Below, one piece after another: positions 8,777-18,069 of a stretch of DNA of 32,531 nucleotides. A program made the translations under genes and the position numbers. Origin of the DNA: Acidimicrobiaceae bacterium (GTDB lineage: Bacteria; Actinomycetota; Acidimicrobiia; Acidimicrobiales; Acidimicrobiaceae); NCBI GenBank assembly GCA_013044415.1, contig JABEUO010000109.1, forward strand, positions 1-32,531, given 5' to 3'. The notes under the pieces were generated by a model that saw only the letters and a list, made by a program, of their open reading frames with translations, did no database searches and was not told the origin of the DNA. Numbering within the stretch: the stretch's first letter is position 1; each line of letters begins with the position of its first letter.

Positions 8777-8941
8777 CGCCCTACCTTCCAGTGAATGCAC
8801 CGCATAATCTCACAGGCACCGAAAAGTATCGGCTAATTGGTATCGTATCTGGAGGTCAGCGAGGAGTGAACCTGGTCAAACACGAACCCATGCGCAGCCA
8901 GCAATTAAATGGCCGTCACCTCGCCACGCTAGAGGCATGCG

Positions 8942-8981
8942 TCAGTGACAATATGTCCTTTTAATTTTGTTTTATCACTGA
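8942..8981. repeat. inverted repeat in AT-rich intergenic DNA
   Basis: TCAGTGA (8942-8948) and TCACTGA (8975-8981) form perfect 7-bp arms around 26 AT-rich bases. They lie in the 345-bp interval 8801-9145 between the end of the cob operon and the Fic-like gene. The position, 165 bp upstream of the Fic-like start, would allow an operator or promoter element for that gene. The rest of the interval shows no gene. Confidence 0.3.
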
Positions 8982-9145
8982 AATCTGTGACCTCAAAGAT
9001 TTGGACCTTCCATTAGTACTCGCACATCTCGCCTCCCAACTCTGGCCCAATACCAGGCGAAAAAAAGGCTACCTGTTGTCAGTCGCCCCAAAGAACCGCT
9101 GCGAATCACGCTCCACATTCAGCTGGTCGGCTACGGACCACTTGA

Positions 9146-11107
9146 TCAAGCGGCGACATATGACAGTTTCGCTGCATTGGCAACTTCAGCCGCAATCCCC
9201 ACCTTTGGATCACTTAGGTCAAAATCCACGATGATACCTTCGATCCTTGCCTCGCCAATCTCTCTCGAAGCCTCAAGTGTGGTTACAACTGGGTCAATGC
9301 CAGCCTGCGACGTGGAGACCATGCCGTCCGTCATAACTACCACAAATGGCTCGGTCCCTTTGGCACGCAACCTTTTTGAAAGCTCTGTTGCTTTACGTAA
9401 ACCAAGGTGCAACGGCGTCTTGCCACCCCTCTTGATTTGACCTAGGCGAGAGTTCGCCACTTCGATACTTCGAGTCGGCATTAAAATCGTTTCAGCGCTC
9501 GCCCCCTGGAAGGTTATCATCGCTACGCTATGACGCTTTAGATAGGCATCTCCGAGCAGCTTCTCTATCGTTAGCTTCGCTGCTTCGACGCGCTTTATTG
9601 AACCCATCGATCCAGAAGTGTCCACCACAAAGACAACGCACCTCTCTTCGAGCAAAAGCAACCTTTTGAAGACCAAGTCGGTGCTGGCGAGGTTTATCCC
9701 GGTCCCAGCGGTTAGCTGACCATCATCCGCCAGACGACGCAAACTGTTAGTAACCGTTTCCCGTACAGCGAGAGGAGATCCATCCTTTCTTTCAGCGTCG
9801 AAACCGGGGGAAAATTGAGTAGGTCTGTTCTTTGATCCAGCCACCAAAACCCGACCCGGCGGTGGAAATGTTTCTGGGAGTACACCTCGGGAATCTCCTT
9901 TGGCTGATCCAGACTCCCCCGCTGAAGGATTCCTGATGTCGCCGGACTTTCCGCCTTCTCCTTGGTCAGTTTCAGAGCCGGATCCGCTCATTTCTCCCTG
10001 GGAGTCCGAACCTAGTGCGTCGTCCATAGGCGTACCACCTTCGATACCCGGGGGTTGGCCGGCAGAAATCCCGCCACTCGCCTCGCTAGGAACCCTCGCA
10101 GGGTCTTCTAAAACCTCTTGGGAATTCTGGGAAGTACCCCGCTCTGCAGAGGATCCTCCATGACTCTGTTGGTCACTCTTTTGGATTTCGAATTGGTGCG
10201 AACTACCATGACTTTGAGGTTGATACTCGCCGTTATGTCGAGATCGATGCAGCAGCGCAAGGCTGGATATTTCGATCAAATCTTCCTCAGTAGCTTCACT
10301 CCTGCCACATAGAGCAGCGTAGGCCACCGCCCCTCGAACAAGGGCCAAGTCGGACCGCAAACCCTCTGCGCCGTGGGCGATAGAGACCTGAGCGGCAAAC
10401 TTAGCCAACTTCAAAAGAGCCTTCCGGGACCTGTCCTCGCCGTTCAGCAACCCTCTAGCAGTTACGACCTTCTCCCGCAGCTTATCGGTTTCAGCTTTGA
10501 AATTAACTATAAACAACTCGGGATCGGCCTCATATTCGACCCTTCTGGTCACCGCCTCCGCCCGCTCCTCCACGCTGCTGAGCGCATCCACATTGACGGC
10601 AAATCCAAAACGATCTAGAAGTTGTGGGCGCAACTCCCCCTCTTCGGGGTTCATCGAGCCACATAGAACAAATCTGGCATCCCTGACGATAGAAAAGCCT
10701 TCTCGCTCTATCCTCACCGTTCCTGAGGCCGCAGCATCCAGCATCACGTCGACGATGTGATCCTGTAAGAGGTTGACCTCGTCTACGTACAAAACCCCCG
10801 AATTAGCTTGCACTAAGAGCCCCGGCTTGAAAACTTCACTCCGATTGTTGATCACGCCGGAGAGGTCCAGCGTCCCGATAACACGATCTTCTGTGGCTCC
10901 AACAGGCAGTTCGACAAAAGGAGCTCCATCTTCAAGTAGATCCGCCACTCCTCTTGCAAGGGTAGACTTCGCCGATCCTTTCTCCCCAATTACCAGTAGA
11001 CCGCCAATTCGAGGGTCTATCGCCAAAAGTAGCAGCGCAAGCTTTAGTCTGCTTTGACCCACCACCGCTACAAATGGATAGCGAATCGCCCTATCTACTC
11101 TTTCCAA
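9146..11107 (-). CDS. ChlI/ChlD-type chelatase ATPase subunit (AAA+ plus VWA), partner of CobN
   Basis: A 653-residue fusion of the two small subunits of the magnesium/cobalt chelatase machine. Residues 1-310 are an AAA+ ATPase: Walker A GEKGSAKST (41-49), Walker B VLYVDE (105-110), then LLDRFGF. About 310-450 is an acidic Gly/Ser/Glu/Pro-rich linker. About 490-650 is a von Willebrand A domain with the MIDAS motif DTSGS (496-500) and VVMTDG. The TTG start at 11107 lies 13 bp inside the end of cobN with GGAGG seven bases upstream, so it is translationally coupled. In CobN systems this ATPase replaces CobS/CobT of the classical aerobic chelatase. It energises cobalt insertion by CobN. Last gene of the riboswitch-led leftward operon. 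The metal is inferred from the neighbours. Confidence 0.9.
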   Translation of the reverse strand: MERVDRAIRYPFVAVVGQSRLKLALLLLAIDPRIGGLLVIGEKGSAKSTLARGVADLLEDGAPFVELPVGATEDRVIGTLDLSGVINNRSEVFKPGLLVQANSGVLYVDEVNLLQDHIVDVMLDAAASGTVRIEREGFSIVRDARFVLCGSMNPEEGELRPQLLDRFGFAVNVDALSSVEERAEAVTRRVEYEADPELFIVNFKAETDKLREKVVTARGLLNGEDRSRKALLKLAKFAAQVSIAHGAEGLRSDLALVRGAVAYAALCGRSEATEEDLIEISSLALLHRSRHNGEYQPQSHGSSHQFEIQKSDQQSHGGSSAERGTSQNSQEVLEDPARVPSEASGGISAGQPPGIEGGTPMDDALGSDSQGEMSGSGSETDQGEGGKSGDIRNPSAGESGSAKGDSRGVLPETFPPPGRVLVAGSKNRPTQFSPGFDAERKDGSPLAVRETVTNSLRRLADDGQLTAGTGINLASTDLVFKRLLLLEERCVVFVVDTSGSMGSIKRVEAAKLTIEKLLGDAYLKRHSVAMITFQGASAETILMPTRSIEVANSRLGQIKRGGKTPLHLGLRKATELSKRLRAKGTEPFVVVMTDGMVSTSQAGIDPVVTTLEASREIGEARIEGIIVDFDLSDPKVGIAAEVANAAKLSYVAA

Positions 11108-14100
11108 CCTTCCACCTCCATTAGTTTTCTACGCAAGAGCTGGAGGTCGACTTCAGCTGCTCGCCAAAGGCCACGCGTATTCGCCTCGATTAATCGTTCG
11201 CAAATCGATGCCAAAGCGTCGGGATTATTCAGTCTAAAGAACTCCGATACCTGCTCATCGGCTACATAGCTTTGTGTCAATGCATCGAACATCCAGTCTT
11301 TGACCACCCTCGCCGTGGCTTGGTATCCGAAGAGATAATCGGCAGTGGCGGCCATTTCGAATCCACCTTTATATCCATGGCGCATCATGGCAGAAATCCA
11401 CTTTGGATTCACAACCCTCGACCTAAAGACTCTCGCAGCCTCCTCCTCGAGACTGCGAACTCTTGGATTTTCAACACTTGATGAATCTCCAAAATATGCC
11501 AGCGGGTCCTTTTCTGACAGGGTCCGTATGGCAGCGATCATCCCACCGTGGTCTTGCATGTAGTCGTCTGAGTCGAAAATATCATGTTCACGGTTGTCCT
11601 GATTCTTCGACGCTACTTCGGTAACCCTCAGTCTCGCAGACAGGGCGTCTTTGGCGGGAAGGCCGAAACCGGACCTGGTATAGCTGAACCCGCTCCAATT
11701 CAGGTATACCTCGGTAAGATCCTCATCTCCCCTCCAATCCTTGGAAATCAATAGCGGGAGCAGCCCAGAGCCATAGGCGCGTGGAGGAGGTCCAAATATC
11801 CTCGGAGTTGAAATACCACCAACTAGCGGATTGGCTTCGACACTTTCATCTAGCTGCGCCACCATCTCGAACGCTTCGTCGAGCAGTTTGATCGACTGCG
11901 GAAAGGCATCACGAAAAAAACCCGATATCCGACAGGTAACATCTACCCTAGGTCGGCCTAGCTCTTCGAGTGGCAGGACCTCAAGTCCGGTAACCCTCGA
12001 GGAATCTTGATCCCATATGGGGCGAACCCCTAAGAGCGCCAGTACTTGGGAGATGTCATCTCCACCCGTCCGCATGGCCGCTGTACCCCAAATGACCACT
12101 CCGACCGATTTTGGATACCTACCTTTGTCCTCAACGAACCTCTCGACTAGAGATTCGGCCAGTCTTCTCCCGACTTCATAGGAGAGACGTGAAGGAATGG
12201 CCCTCGGATCAATCGAATAGAAATTCCTACCCGTCGGGAGGACGTGAGCCATACCTCTGCTAGGAGCCCCCGATGGTCCCGGCTCGACAAACCCGCCCGA
12301 CAATGCGTGAATTATTGAATCGATCTCATTCGTTGTCAGCCTTATCCTGGGAACAAGTGAACCAGAGATCCATCTGATAACTTCGCCTAGCTCACCCCCA
12401 CTAAATTCCTCTGGTACATCTATCGACCAGTCCCGTTCAGCCAGTTCCCTTAGCAGGCCCTGAGTAGCTTGGTCTAGTAAATCCGAATCCCGTAGGCTCG
12501 AAGAACCTGGATCAATTCCGATACTTTTAGCCAACAATGACCGAAGTGACGCCACATTTCCTTGCGATACCCGAGTAATTGCGCTTACTGTATCAATAAG
12601 CAGGTCACCCTCGGGTGGTTTCCCCAAGACGTGAAGGCCACCACGGATGACGGCGTCTTTAAGTTCGCAAAGGTAGCCGTCGATATGTGATACCATCGAA
12701 TCAAAGTCTGGATCTATGAAACCTCCGTTCGGTAGGTTCAAATTGAGGTCCTGGTCGATCTTGCACTCCTCGAGGAGTCGCCAAATCTGTTCCCTGATCC
12801 TGGGAAGTTTCGAAGGATCCAGGGCGGTAAGTTTTTGATGCTCATCCAGCAGGTCTTCTAGTTGCGTAGTCGAACCATAGCTTCCTGCCCTAGTCAACGG
12901 TGGAATCATATGGTCAATGATGGTCGCATGGCTCCGTCGCTTCGCTTGGGTACCCTCCCCAGGATCATTCACTACGAAGGGGTAGATAAAGGGAACATCA
13001 CCCAATGCAAGCTGTGGATAGCAGTCGGAGGAGAGCCCAACACTCTTGCCCGGAAGCCACTCCAAAGTACCATGCTTGCCGAGGTGTATGATTGCATCCG
13101 CCTGGAACTCAAGGTCAAGGTAACGGTAGAAGGCGATGTAATGGTGCATCGGAGCTAATTCGGCTGAATGATAAATCGCTATGGGATTCTCTCCAAATCC
13201 ACGAGAGGGTTGGATAGCTACGATAACGTTTCCAAACCTCAATGCAGGAAAATGGAACTTTCCATGCGCAACGAATGCGTCACCCGGCGCATCTCCCCAG
13301 GTCTCAATTAACTCTCCCTTAACTTTCGCCGAGAACTTCGAGAACTCCTCCAGGTACTTCTCAGTCGGCCAGGTCACCTCGTACCTACCACGTGGGAGTA
13401 CCTCGGTCGAGTCGTAATCTACAAGCTCTCCGAGAAGTTCCATGAGTAAGACCGGATCTGTGGGAAATTCCCCCGTATGGTATCCGGCTCGCCGAAGCTC
13501 GGCGAGAAGATTGACCGCACTCTGAGGGGTATCAAGTCCGACGGCGTTTCCTAGTCTCGACCGCCTAGTCGGATAAGCGCTAAGGACGATGGCAACCCTT
13601 TTAGACTGGTTGGACTTCTGGCGCAAACGGGCGAGCCTATTCGCCAGTCCCGCCACAGAAAATGTCCCGGCCTCGGAGGTTCGATAGGCCGAAATCGAAG
13701 TGCCAAAGTGCTGGTCATCATCGACAACTTCCTTAAAGCTGAATGGTACTGAGATGATCCGGCCGTCAAACTCGGGGATAGCGACGTTCATGGCCACATC
13801 CATCGGTCCAAGTCCAAAATCGGATTCGGCCCAGCTCGACTGGGAGTTCGTAGATACCAACGCTTGCAAAATTGGAACTCCTATTTTCGACATCTCTCCC
13901 GCATCCCAACTGAGCTCGTCATCATCAAAACTCCCTGATGCGAGGACCGTCGTAACGACGACATCTGGGTTGAGCCTCTGAATCTCTTTAGCGGGTGTCA
14001 AGCCCTCTTCGTTGCCGGCTGATCGAAGTGAGTAGCAGAAGTAAGCGTCTACGCTCATCCCCAAAAGGACCATCTTGTCAACTAGATCGCGAATAAATCG

Positions 14101-14643
14101 AGTGTTGGAGGATATAAGGTGCGCCCGATAAAAGACAACCACCGCCTTGGGAGCGAGCGGATCATGGCTCTTTTGCGACAAGTACAGGCCACTATTTGGC
14201 ACGACTTTTGGTTCTTCAAAGCCAAATCCGTATCCGAGGAGGGTATCTGCCAGAAAGAGTAGGAAACTCGAGAAGTTCTCAAGGCCCCCGTTGATCAGGT
14301 ACTCAAGGGCATATTTATATGAACCCCCGGGTATCTCCGACATAAACGCGAGATCCTCGTCAAAAGTTGCCTCCCCGGGAAAAGCTATAAATACTCCTCC
14401 GATGCCCTTTGCCCAAGAAGAAATGTCTTGGGCGAGAGACTGTGTGTCTTGCCCACCCAAAAGTCGAGCAATAACTACCGTCCGAGAATCGGATGAGGTC
14501 TCCTCGGTGGCTAGCGAAGCATAATCAGTGGTCTTCTTGACGATTAGCTCCGGGAAGTCTCCGGGAAGTCCTTCCCAGACGCTGCGCATGGTAATTACTT
14601 CGGTATCGGCGTTCGTGAAGTAGTAGATCCTGTCCAAATCCAA
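11095..14643 (-). CDS. cobN: cobaltochelatase large subunit CobN
   Basis: An 1182-residue member of the CobN/BchH/ChlH family, close to family size. The N-terminus IYYFTNADTEV matches the usual CobN opening strand. The centre carries the family's landmark blocks: AIYHSAELAPMHHYIAFYRYLD, IHLGKHGTLEWLPGK, and FIYPFVVNDPGEGTQAKRR. Near the C-terminus are WGTAAMRTGGDDI, SNPLVGG-like and MMRHGYKGGFEMA blocks. In the aerobic pathway CobN binds hydrogenobyrinate a,c-diamide and cobalt and works with the ATPase encoded next door. The start is TTG at 14643 with a weak AGG upstream. A possible 31-codon ORF ends 10 bp before it, after a 175-bp gap from cobQ. It is unexpected next to an anaerobic cbi set that includes CbiX. 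Magnesium or another tetrapyrrole substrate cannot be excluded from sequence. Confidence 0.95.
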   Translation of the reverse strand: MDLDRIYYFTNADTEVITMRSVWEGLPGDFPELIVKKTTDYASLATEETSSDSRTVVIARLLGGQDTQSLAQDISSWAKGIGGVFIAFPGEATFDEDLAFMSEIPGGSYKYALEYLINGGLENFSSFLLFLADTLLGYGFGFEEPKVVPNSGLYLSQKSHDPLAPKAVVVFYRAHLISSNTRFIRDLVDKMVLLGMSVDAYFCYSLRSAGNEEGLTPAKEIQRLNPDVVVTTVLASGSFDDDELSWDAGEMSKIGVPILQALVSTNSQSSWAESDFGLGPMDVAMNVAIPEFDGRIISVPFSFKEVVDDDQHFGTSISAYRTSEAGTFSVAGLANRLARLRQKSNQSKRVAIVLSAYPTRRSRLGNAVGLDTPQSAVNLLAELRRAGYHTGEFPTDPVLLMELLGELVDYDSTEVLPRGRYEVTWPTEKYLEEFSKFSAKVKGELIETWGDAPGDAFVAHGKFHFPALRFGNVIVAIQPSRGFGENPIAIYHSAELAPMHHYIAFYRYLDLEFQADAIIHLGKHGTLEWLPGKSVGLSSDCYPQLALGDVPFIYPFVVNDPGEGTQAKRRSHATIIDHMIPPLTRAGSYGSTTQLEDLLDEHQKLTALDPSKLPRIREQIWRLLEECKIDQDLNLNLPNGGFIDPDFDSMVSHIDGYLCELKDAVIRGGLHVLGKPPEGDLLIDTVSAITRVSQGNVASLRSLLAKSIGIDPGSSSLRDSDLLDQATQGLLRELAERDWSIDVPEEFSGGELGEVIRWISGSLVPRIRLTTNEIDSIIHALSGGFVEPGPSGAPSRGMAHVLPTGRNFYSIDPRAIPSRLSYEVGRRLAESLVERFVEDKGRYPKSVGVVIWGTAAMRTGGDDISQVLALLGVRPIWDQDSSRVTGLEVLPLEELGRPRVDVTCRISGFFRDAFPQSIKLLDEAFEMVAQLDESVEANPLVGGISTPRIFGPPPRAYGSGLLPLLISKDWRGDEDLTEVYLNWSGFSYTRSGFGLPAKDALSARLRVTEVASKNQDNREHDIFDSDDYMQDHGGMIAAIRTLSEKDPLAYFGDSSSVENPRVRSLEEEAARVFRSRVVNPKWISAMMRHGYKGGFEMAATADYLFGYQATARVVKDWMFDALTQSYVADEQVSEFFRLNNPDALASICERLIEANTRGLWRAAEVDLQLLRRKLMEVEGWKE

Positions 14644-14653
14644 ATTTACCTAT

Positions 14654-14749
14654 CTAGTCGAACTCTTGAATAAATCTTGAATAAATCTCATCTTTGAAAT
14701 TGAATACCCCATCGGTGGAAAACTTCAGCTCAAAGTGGTAGTGACCCAT
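14654..14749 (-). CDS. possible small ORF (31 residues) upstream of cobN
   Basis: ATG at 14749 opens a 31-codon frame ending TAG at 14654, ten bases before the cobN start, as expected for a coupled gene. The peptide begins MGHYHFELKFS and ends FIQEFD; it is polar and aromatic, with HYH at residues 3-5. An in-frame TGA lies 12 bases upstream of the ATG. No Shine-Dalgarno sequence is visible; the coding strand has CCTCCT just upstream instead. An 11-bp tandem duplication (14664-14685) falls in its second half. Not recognised; it may be leader RNA or a gene remnant. Confidence 0.25.
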   Translation of the reverse strand: MGHYHFELKFSTDGVFNFKDEIYSRFIQEFD

Positions 14750-14818
14750 CAGGAGGGATCATTCGGGCAAATTCTCTTTTCGACCAATATCGTCTTTCCC
14801 AGCTGCAGATTGTCATCT

Positions 14819-16312
14819 CTAACTCCTGAGCCAATCGAGCATCTCGGTGTCCATGGTGGCTGCGACGAGCCACTTAGCGAGCCCGTTGTAGTACTCCTCC
14901 TTCAGATCCAAGTAGGATGGTCCCGGCGAGTAATCCTTGTTAGTATTCGATGCGACGTGTCTTAATAGCCACCTTCGAAAACCATCCGACTCTAAAACAC
15001 CGTGCAGCGTGGTGCCCAAAACATTGGCTCGTATCGCACCCTCTGACCCCCTAGAGCCGTCACTCTCGCCAAAACGATGCCTCACCGGAGACTCATCGAG
15101 GCTAAAGAGTCCTTCGACCTCGCCCATATACATGACCCTTCCATTGTGAATCTGATATCCATCGATAGCGACGTCACTATCCATCAATCGTCCAGATCTG
15201 GTAAGCGTCAGTTTTCGCCGCTCAAACTTTGTAGAAATGTCCAGAAGTCCAAGGCCAGAAGCGGTTTTGACCTCAGACTCGATTCCATCCTCTATCACGT
15301 GGCCCAGCATCTGGTATCCTCCGCATATCCCTAGCAGGCAACCTCCACCGTCGACGTAATTCCGAATAGAGGCGTCAAAATTAGCCCTCAACCAGGCAAG
15401 ATCGTCAATAGTGGACTTTGAACCTGGCAGGACTACCAGATCACACCCGTGGATGTCGTCCTTTTTTGTGAGATAGGCGACTTCGACAAATGGCTCGGTC
15501 AAAAGCGGATCAAAGTCCGTGTAGTTAGAAAGGTGGGGAAAGGCAATAATGCCGACCTTGAGGGGCGCTCCGGAGTTCGAACTCTTTCCAAAGGGAATGG
15601 AAAGGGAATCTTCTGAATCGAACCTGGAGCCGCCGAAGTAACGGAGCAGACCAAAGTGCTTTGCGTTAATTAGTGCAGATAGCTGGTCGATGCCTGACTC
15701 AAGAAGGGATGGATCGCCGCGAAACTTGTTGATCATGTAGCCGTCGATCAAAGCAGCCAAATCATCGGGGAGTATTTTTATGGTCCCGAAGATATGGGCG
15801 AACATCCCTCCCCTGTCGATGTCGGCCACAAGTAGGGCCCTAGCCCCCACCTCTCGCGCTAGCTTCAAGTTAACTAGTTCGTCTTTGAGAAGGTTAATCT
15901 CTGCCGGGGATCCAGCGCCTTCTAGCACCACCAAGTCGTAGGACTTAGCTAGTTCGCGAAAGCTTGAAAGTACTTCGCCAAAGAGTTTAGGCTTGAGTTC
16001 TTGATACTCCTTGGCACTAAAGGAGCCGACCACCTCCCCCCTAAGCACCAACTGCGACCTCTGTTCTGACTCCGGCTTAAGCAGAATGGGGTTCATATTG
16101 TAAGTTGCTGTAGTTCTGGCGGCGAAGGCCTGCCCTGCTTGAGCTCTACCTATCTCATAGCCATCCTCCGTGACCGCCGAATTGAGTGCCATGTTCTGAG
16201 CCTTGAAAGGGGCAACTGAGACTCCTCTGTCCGAAAGTACCCGACATATCGCCGAGACCAGGGTCGACTTTCCAGCATCAGAGGAGGTTCCAACGATCAT
16301 TTTTGGGCGCAT
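14819..16312 (-). CDS. cobQ: cobyric acid synthase (glutamine-dependent)
   Basis: Amidates carboxylates b, d, e and g of adenosylcobyrinate a,c-diamide using glutamine and ATP. The 497-residue reading starts at ATG 16312, which shares one base with the cobD stop (TAATG). An upstream TTG-type extension is unnecessary. The synthetase half begins MIVGTSSDAGKST (P-loop at 8-17), followed by the hallmark PFKAQNMALNS and GRAQAGQA. The class I amidotransferase half has LLGICGGYQMLG with the nucleophile Cys, DGYQIHNGR, and GTTLHGVLESD with the catalytic His. Length is typical. It is coupled to cobD in the riboswitch-led leftward operon and followed by a 175-bp gap before cobN. Confidence 0.96.
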   Translation of the reverse strand: MRPKMIVGTSSDAGKSTLVSAICRVLSDRGVSVAPFKAQNMALNSAVTEDGYEIGRAQAGQAFAARTTATYNMNPILLKPESEQRSQLVLRGEVVGSFSAKEYQELKPKLFGEVLSSFRELAKSYDLVVLEGAGSPAEINLLKDELVNLKLAREVGARALLVADIDRGGMFAHIFGTIKILPDDLAALIDGYMINKFRGDPSLLESGIDQLSALINAKHFGLLRYFGGSRFDSEDSLSIPFGKSSNSGAPLKVGIIAFPHLSNYTDFDPLLTEPFVEVAYLTKKDDIHGCDLVVLPGSKSTIDDLAWLRANFDASIRNYVDGGGCLLGICGGYQMLGHVIEDGIESEVKTASGLGLLDISTKFERRKLTLTRSGRLMDSDVAIDGYQIHNGRVMYMGEVEGLFSLDESPVRHRFGESDGSRGSEGAIRANVLGTTLHGVLESDGFRRWLLRHVASNTNKDYSPGPSYLDLKEEYYNGLAKWLVAATMDTEMLDWLRS

Positions 16313-17283
16313 TAACCCTCTTCCCTTAGCCCTTTGAAATGGACAAAACACTTTAGGGAGACGCCCAATAAAAGCAGCGCGGTGACGAAAACTGAATCGA
16401 CTTTTCGAGCCAACGAAACCGCTTGCCCGATGTCCTCCGAGACGACGTCTTTGCCCAGTTTTCCGACCCGTGGGCGAAACTCACCTACTCCCCGGTAGCT
16501 CAGTTCACCGCCGAGTTCAATACCTAATGCTTCGGCGTATGCCGCCTCAACGAGTCCAGCATTGGGCGAAGGATGAGGCCTAGCCTGCCTAAACGTCCTC
16601 CTAAGGGTCCCAAGGTCGGCTCGAGATAGCAAAGAGATCACTAAGGTAGTCAAGCGAGCGGGGATGAAGTTTGCTACATCGTCCAACTTTGCCGAAGTCC
16701 ATCCAAAATTCGAATATCGATACGAAAAATTCCCAAACATCGAATCCAGGGTATTGATACTCCGATATCCCAACGCTCCCTTTGCCCCGAGGAGCGACCC
16801 CCAAAACAGTACGCCCACCACCGCATCGACACTATTTTCGGCTACCGACTCGACGGTCGCCCGGGCTATATCGCCCGCGTCAAGTTCAGACCTGTCCCTT
16901 CCAACCAGCGACAGCAGCTCGCTTCGCGCAAAGTCAAGATCTGGAAGTGTCAATGCGCTTTGAACGGAAGCCGCCGCTTCAAAGAGGGACTTTTCGGCAA
17001 TTGCCAGGTAACTGGAAACAGCGGTAGCGATGAAGGAACCTTCGAGGAGTTCACCCAGAATCCAAACTGGTATCAAGAGTGACGTCCATAAATACCCTCC
17101 GGACCGCCTTGTATCTGCCCAGAAAAGCGGCTCGATACCCCCGGCGAGTCGACCGAAAAGGGCCACCGGATGGTAGCGGCTTGACGGCTCACCGAAGACT
17201 CGGTCGAGCAAAAGGCCGGTAGCCGCCCCAAGAACTTGGTTCGAAGCCTTCTCTCCTCGCCGGTACTTTCTCATATTAGTCAC
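16312..17283 (-). CDS. cobD: adenosylcobinamide-phosphate synthase (CbiB/CobD)
   Basis: Attaches the aminopropanol (phosphate) arm to cobyric acid at the membrane. About 323 residues with several hydrophobic segments. The signature N-terminus LLLDRVFGEPSSRYHPVALFGRL is followed by SVAENSVDAVVGVLFWG, RSINTLDSMFG, DDVANFIPARLT and PSPNAGLVEAAYAEALGI. All are standard CbiB blocks. The start is uncertain between GTG 17283 and ATG 17274; the latter has GGTGA five bases upstream. The stop overlaps the cobQ ATG by one base, and 39 bp separate it from cobS upstream. Length is normal for the family. It belongs to the leftward nucleotide-loop group with cobS and cobU. Confidence 0.94.
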   Translation of the reverse strand: MTNMRKYRRGEKASNQVLGAATGLLLDRVFGEPSSRYHPVALFGRLAGGIEPLFWADTRRSGGYLWTSLLIPVWILGELLEGSFIATAVSSYLAIAEKSLFEAAASVQSALTLPDLDFARSELLSLVGRDRSELDAGDIARATVESVAENSVDAVVGVLFWGSLLGAKGALGYRSINTLDSMFGNFSYRYSNFGWTSAKLDDVANFIPARLTTLVISLLSRADLGTLRRTFRQARPHPSPNAGLVEAAYAEALGIELGGELSYRGVGEFRPRVGKLGKDVVSEDIGQAVSLARKVDSVFVTALLLLGVSLKCFVHFKGLREEG

Positions 17284-17322
17284 CGCAGCATCATCTCAAA
17301 TTCATCCCAAATCGCGTCAGAC

Positions 17323-18069
17323 TCATCTCAGGGCCTTGGCACTCAGCACAAGAAGGGCGACGGTTTCGAAGAGGATTCCAGAGCCTCCCAACAAATCTCC
17401 GGTGTAGCCACCTAGGAGTAAAACGCCTCTTCGGTAAAAGTAGGCCGTAACCCCGAAAGCCACCAGGATCGCGACCACGCCGGCTAAAAACCCAACGCCA
17501 AACACGACTAAAGCGACACAGACTACCAGAACCGGAAGAACTACTAAAAAGTCGGCTCCCTCCGACATGGACCCGAGAAAGATACTCGCCATTCCGCCGT
17601 TGGGACGTGCGTAATTTCCCCTCCCGATCCCTAGTGCCATTAAGGACCGAGATATGCCCAATAATCCGACCAAGAGGAGAGTACTGGGTCTCATTTCGGC
17701 CAAGGACGTCACCCTCAGAAGGACAACTAGCAGAATGGCGATCGCCCCAAAGCTTCCGATGGTTGGCTGTCTCATAACTTCTAGCCGCCGCTCGGTTTTC
17801 ATATGTGCGAAAAGGCCGTCGCCACAATCGGCAATAGCGTCATAATGCAGACCATAGGTGAGCAATACATCCGCGCAAACTACGAATACCGCGGCCACGG
17901 TTGGCGAAAATAGAGCCGAGGCGATTCGCCATATCAATCCCAGGAGCAGCCCTAGCAGCATTCCCGCAACGCCGAAGTAGCGCGGAGTTCGCTTAGACGG
18001 AGATGCTTTTGTGGGAAATGAGCTCAGAAAGCCGACCGACGAAAGTAGTGCATCAAGTTGTTCAGCCAT
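17323..18069 (-). CDS. cobS: adenosylcobinamide-GDP ribazoletransferase (cobalamin synthase)
   Basis: Joins AdoCbi-GDP to alpha-ribazole (phosphate) in the membrane, the last step of loop assembly. The 248 residues contain about six hydrophobic helices. Key polar motifs are GLHYDAIADCGDG (near residue 75, the family GLHxDGxADxxDG), a RRLEVMRQPTIGSFGA block, and GGYTGDLLGG near the C-terminus. The IM(K/R)D-type motif is MRQ here, in line with the variation seen in actinobacterial versions. ATG start at 18069, overlapping the cobU stop by 8 bp (translational coupling). The last bases before cobD are non-coding. Confidence 0.94.
   Translation of the reverse strand: MAEQLDALLSSVGFLSSFPTKASPSKRTPRYFGVAGMLLGLLLGLIWRIASALFSPTVAAVFVVCADVLLTYGLHYDAIADCGDGLFAHMKTERRLEVMRQPTIGSFGAIAILLVVLLRVTSLAEMRPSTLLLVGLLGISRSLMALGIGRGNYARPNGGMASIFLGSMSEGADFLVVLPVLVVCVALVVFGVGFLAGVVAILVAFGVTAYFYRRGVLLLGGYTGDLLGGSGILFETVALLVLSAKALR

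Noticed and set aside
9060..9090. Intrinsic terminator after the leftward cob operon
   Set aside because: A T7 run exists on the minus strand at 9066-9060, but no stem of more than three pairs precedes it.
17291..17827. 178-codon leftward frame overlapping cobS
   Set aside because: It is an alternate-frame shadow of cobS, with Arg/Ser-rich composition and no domain; cobS in the other frame carries all the family motifs.
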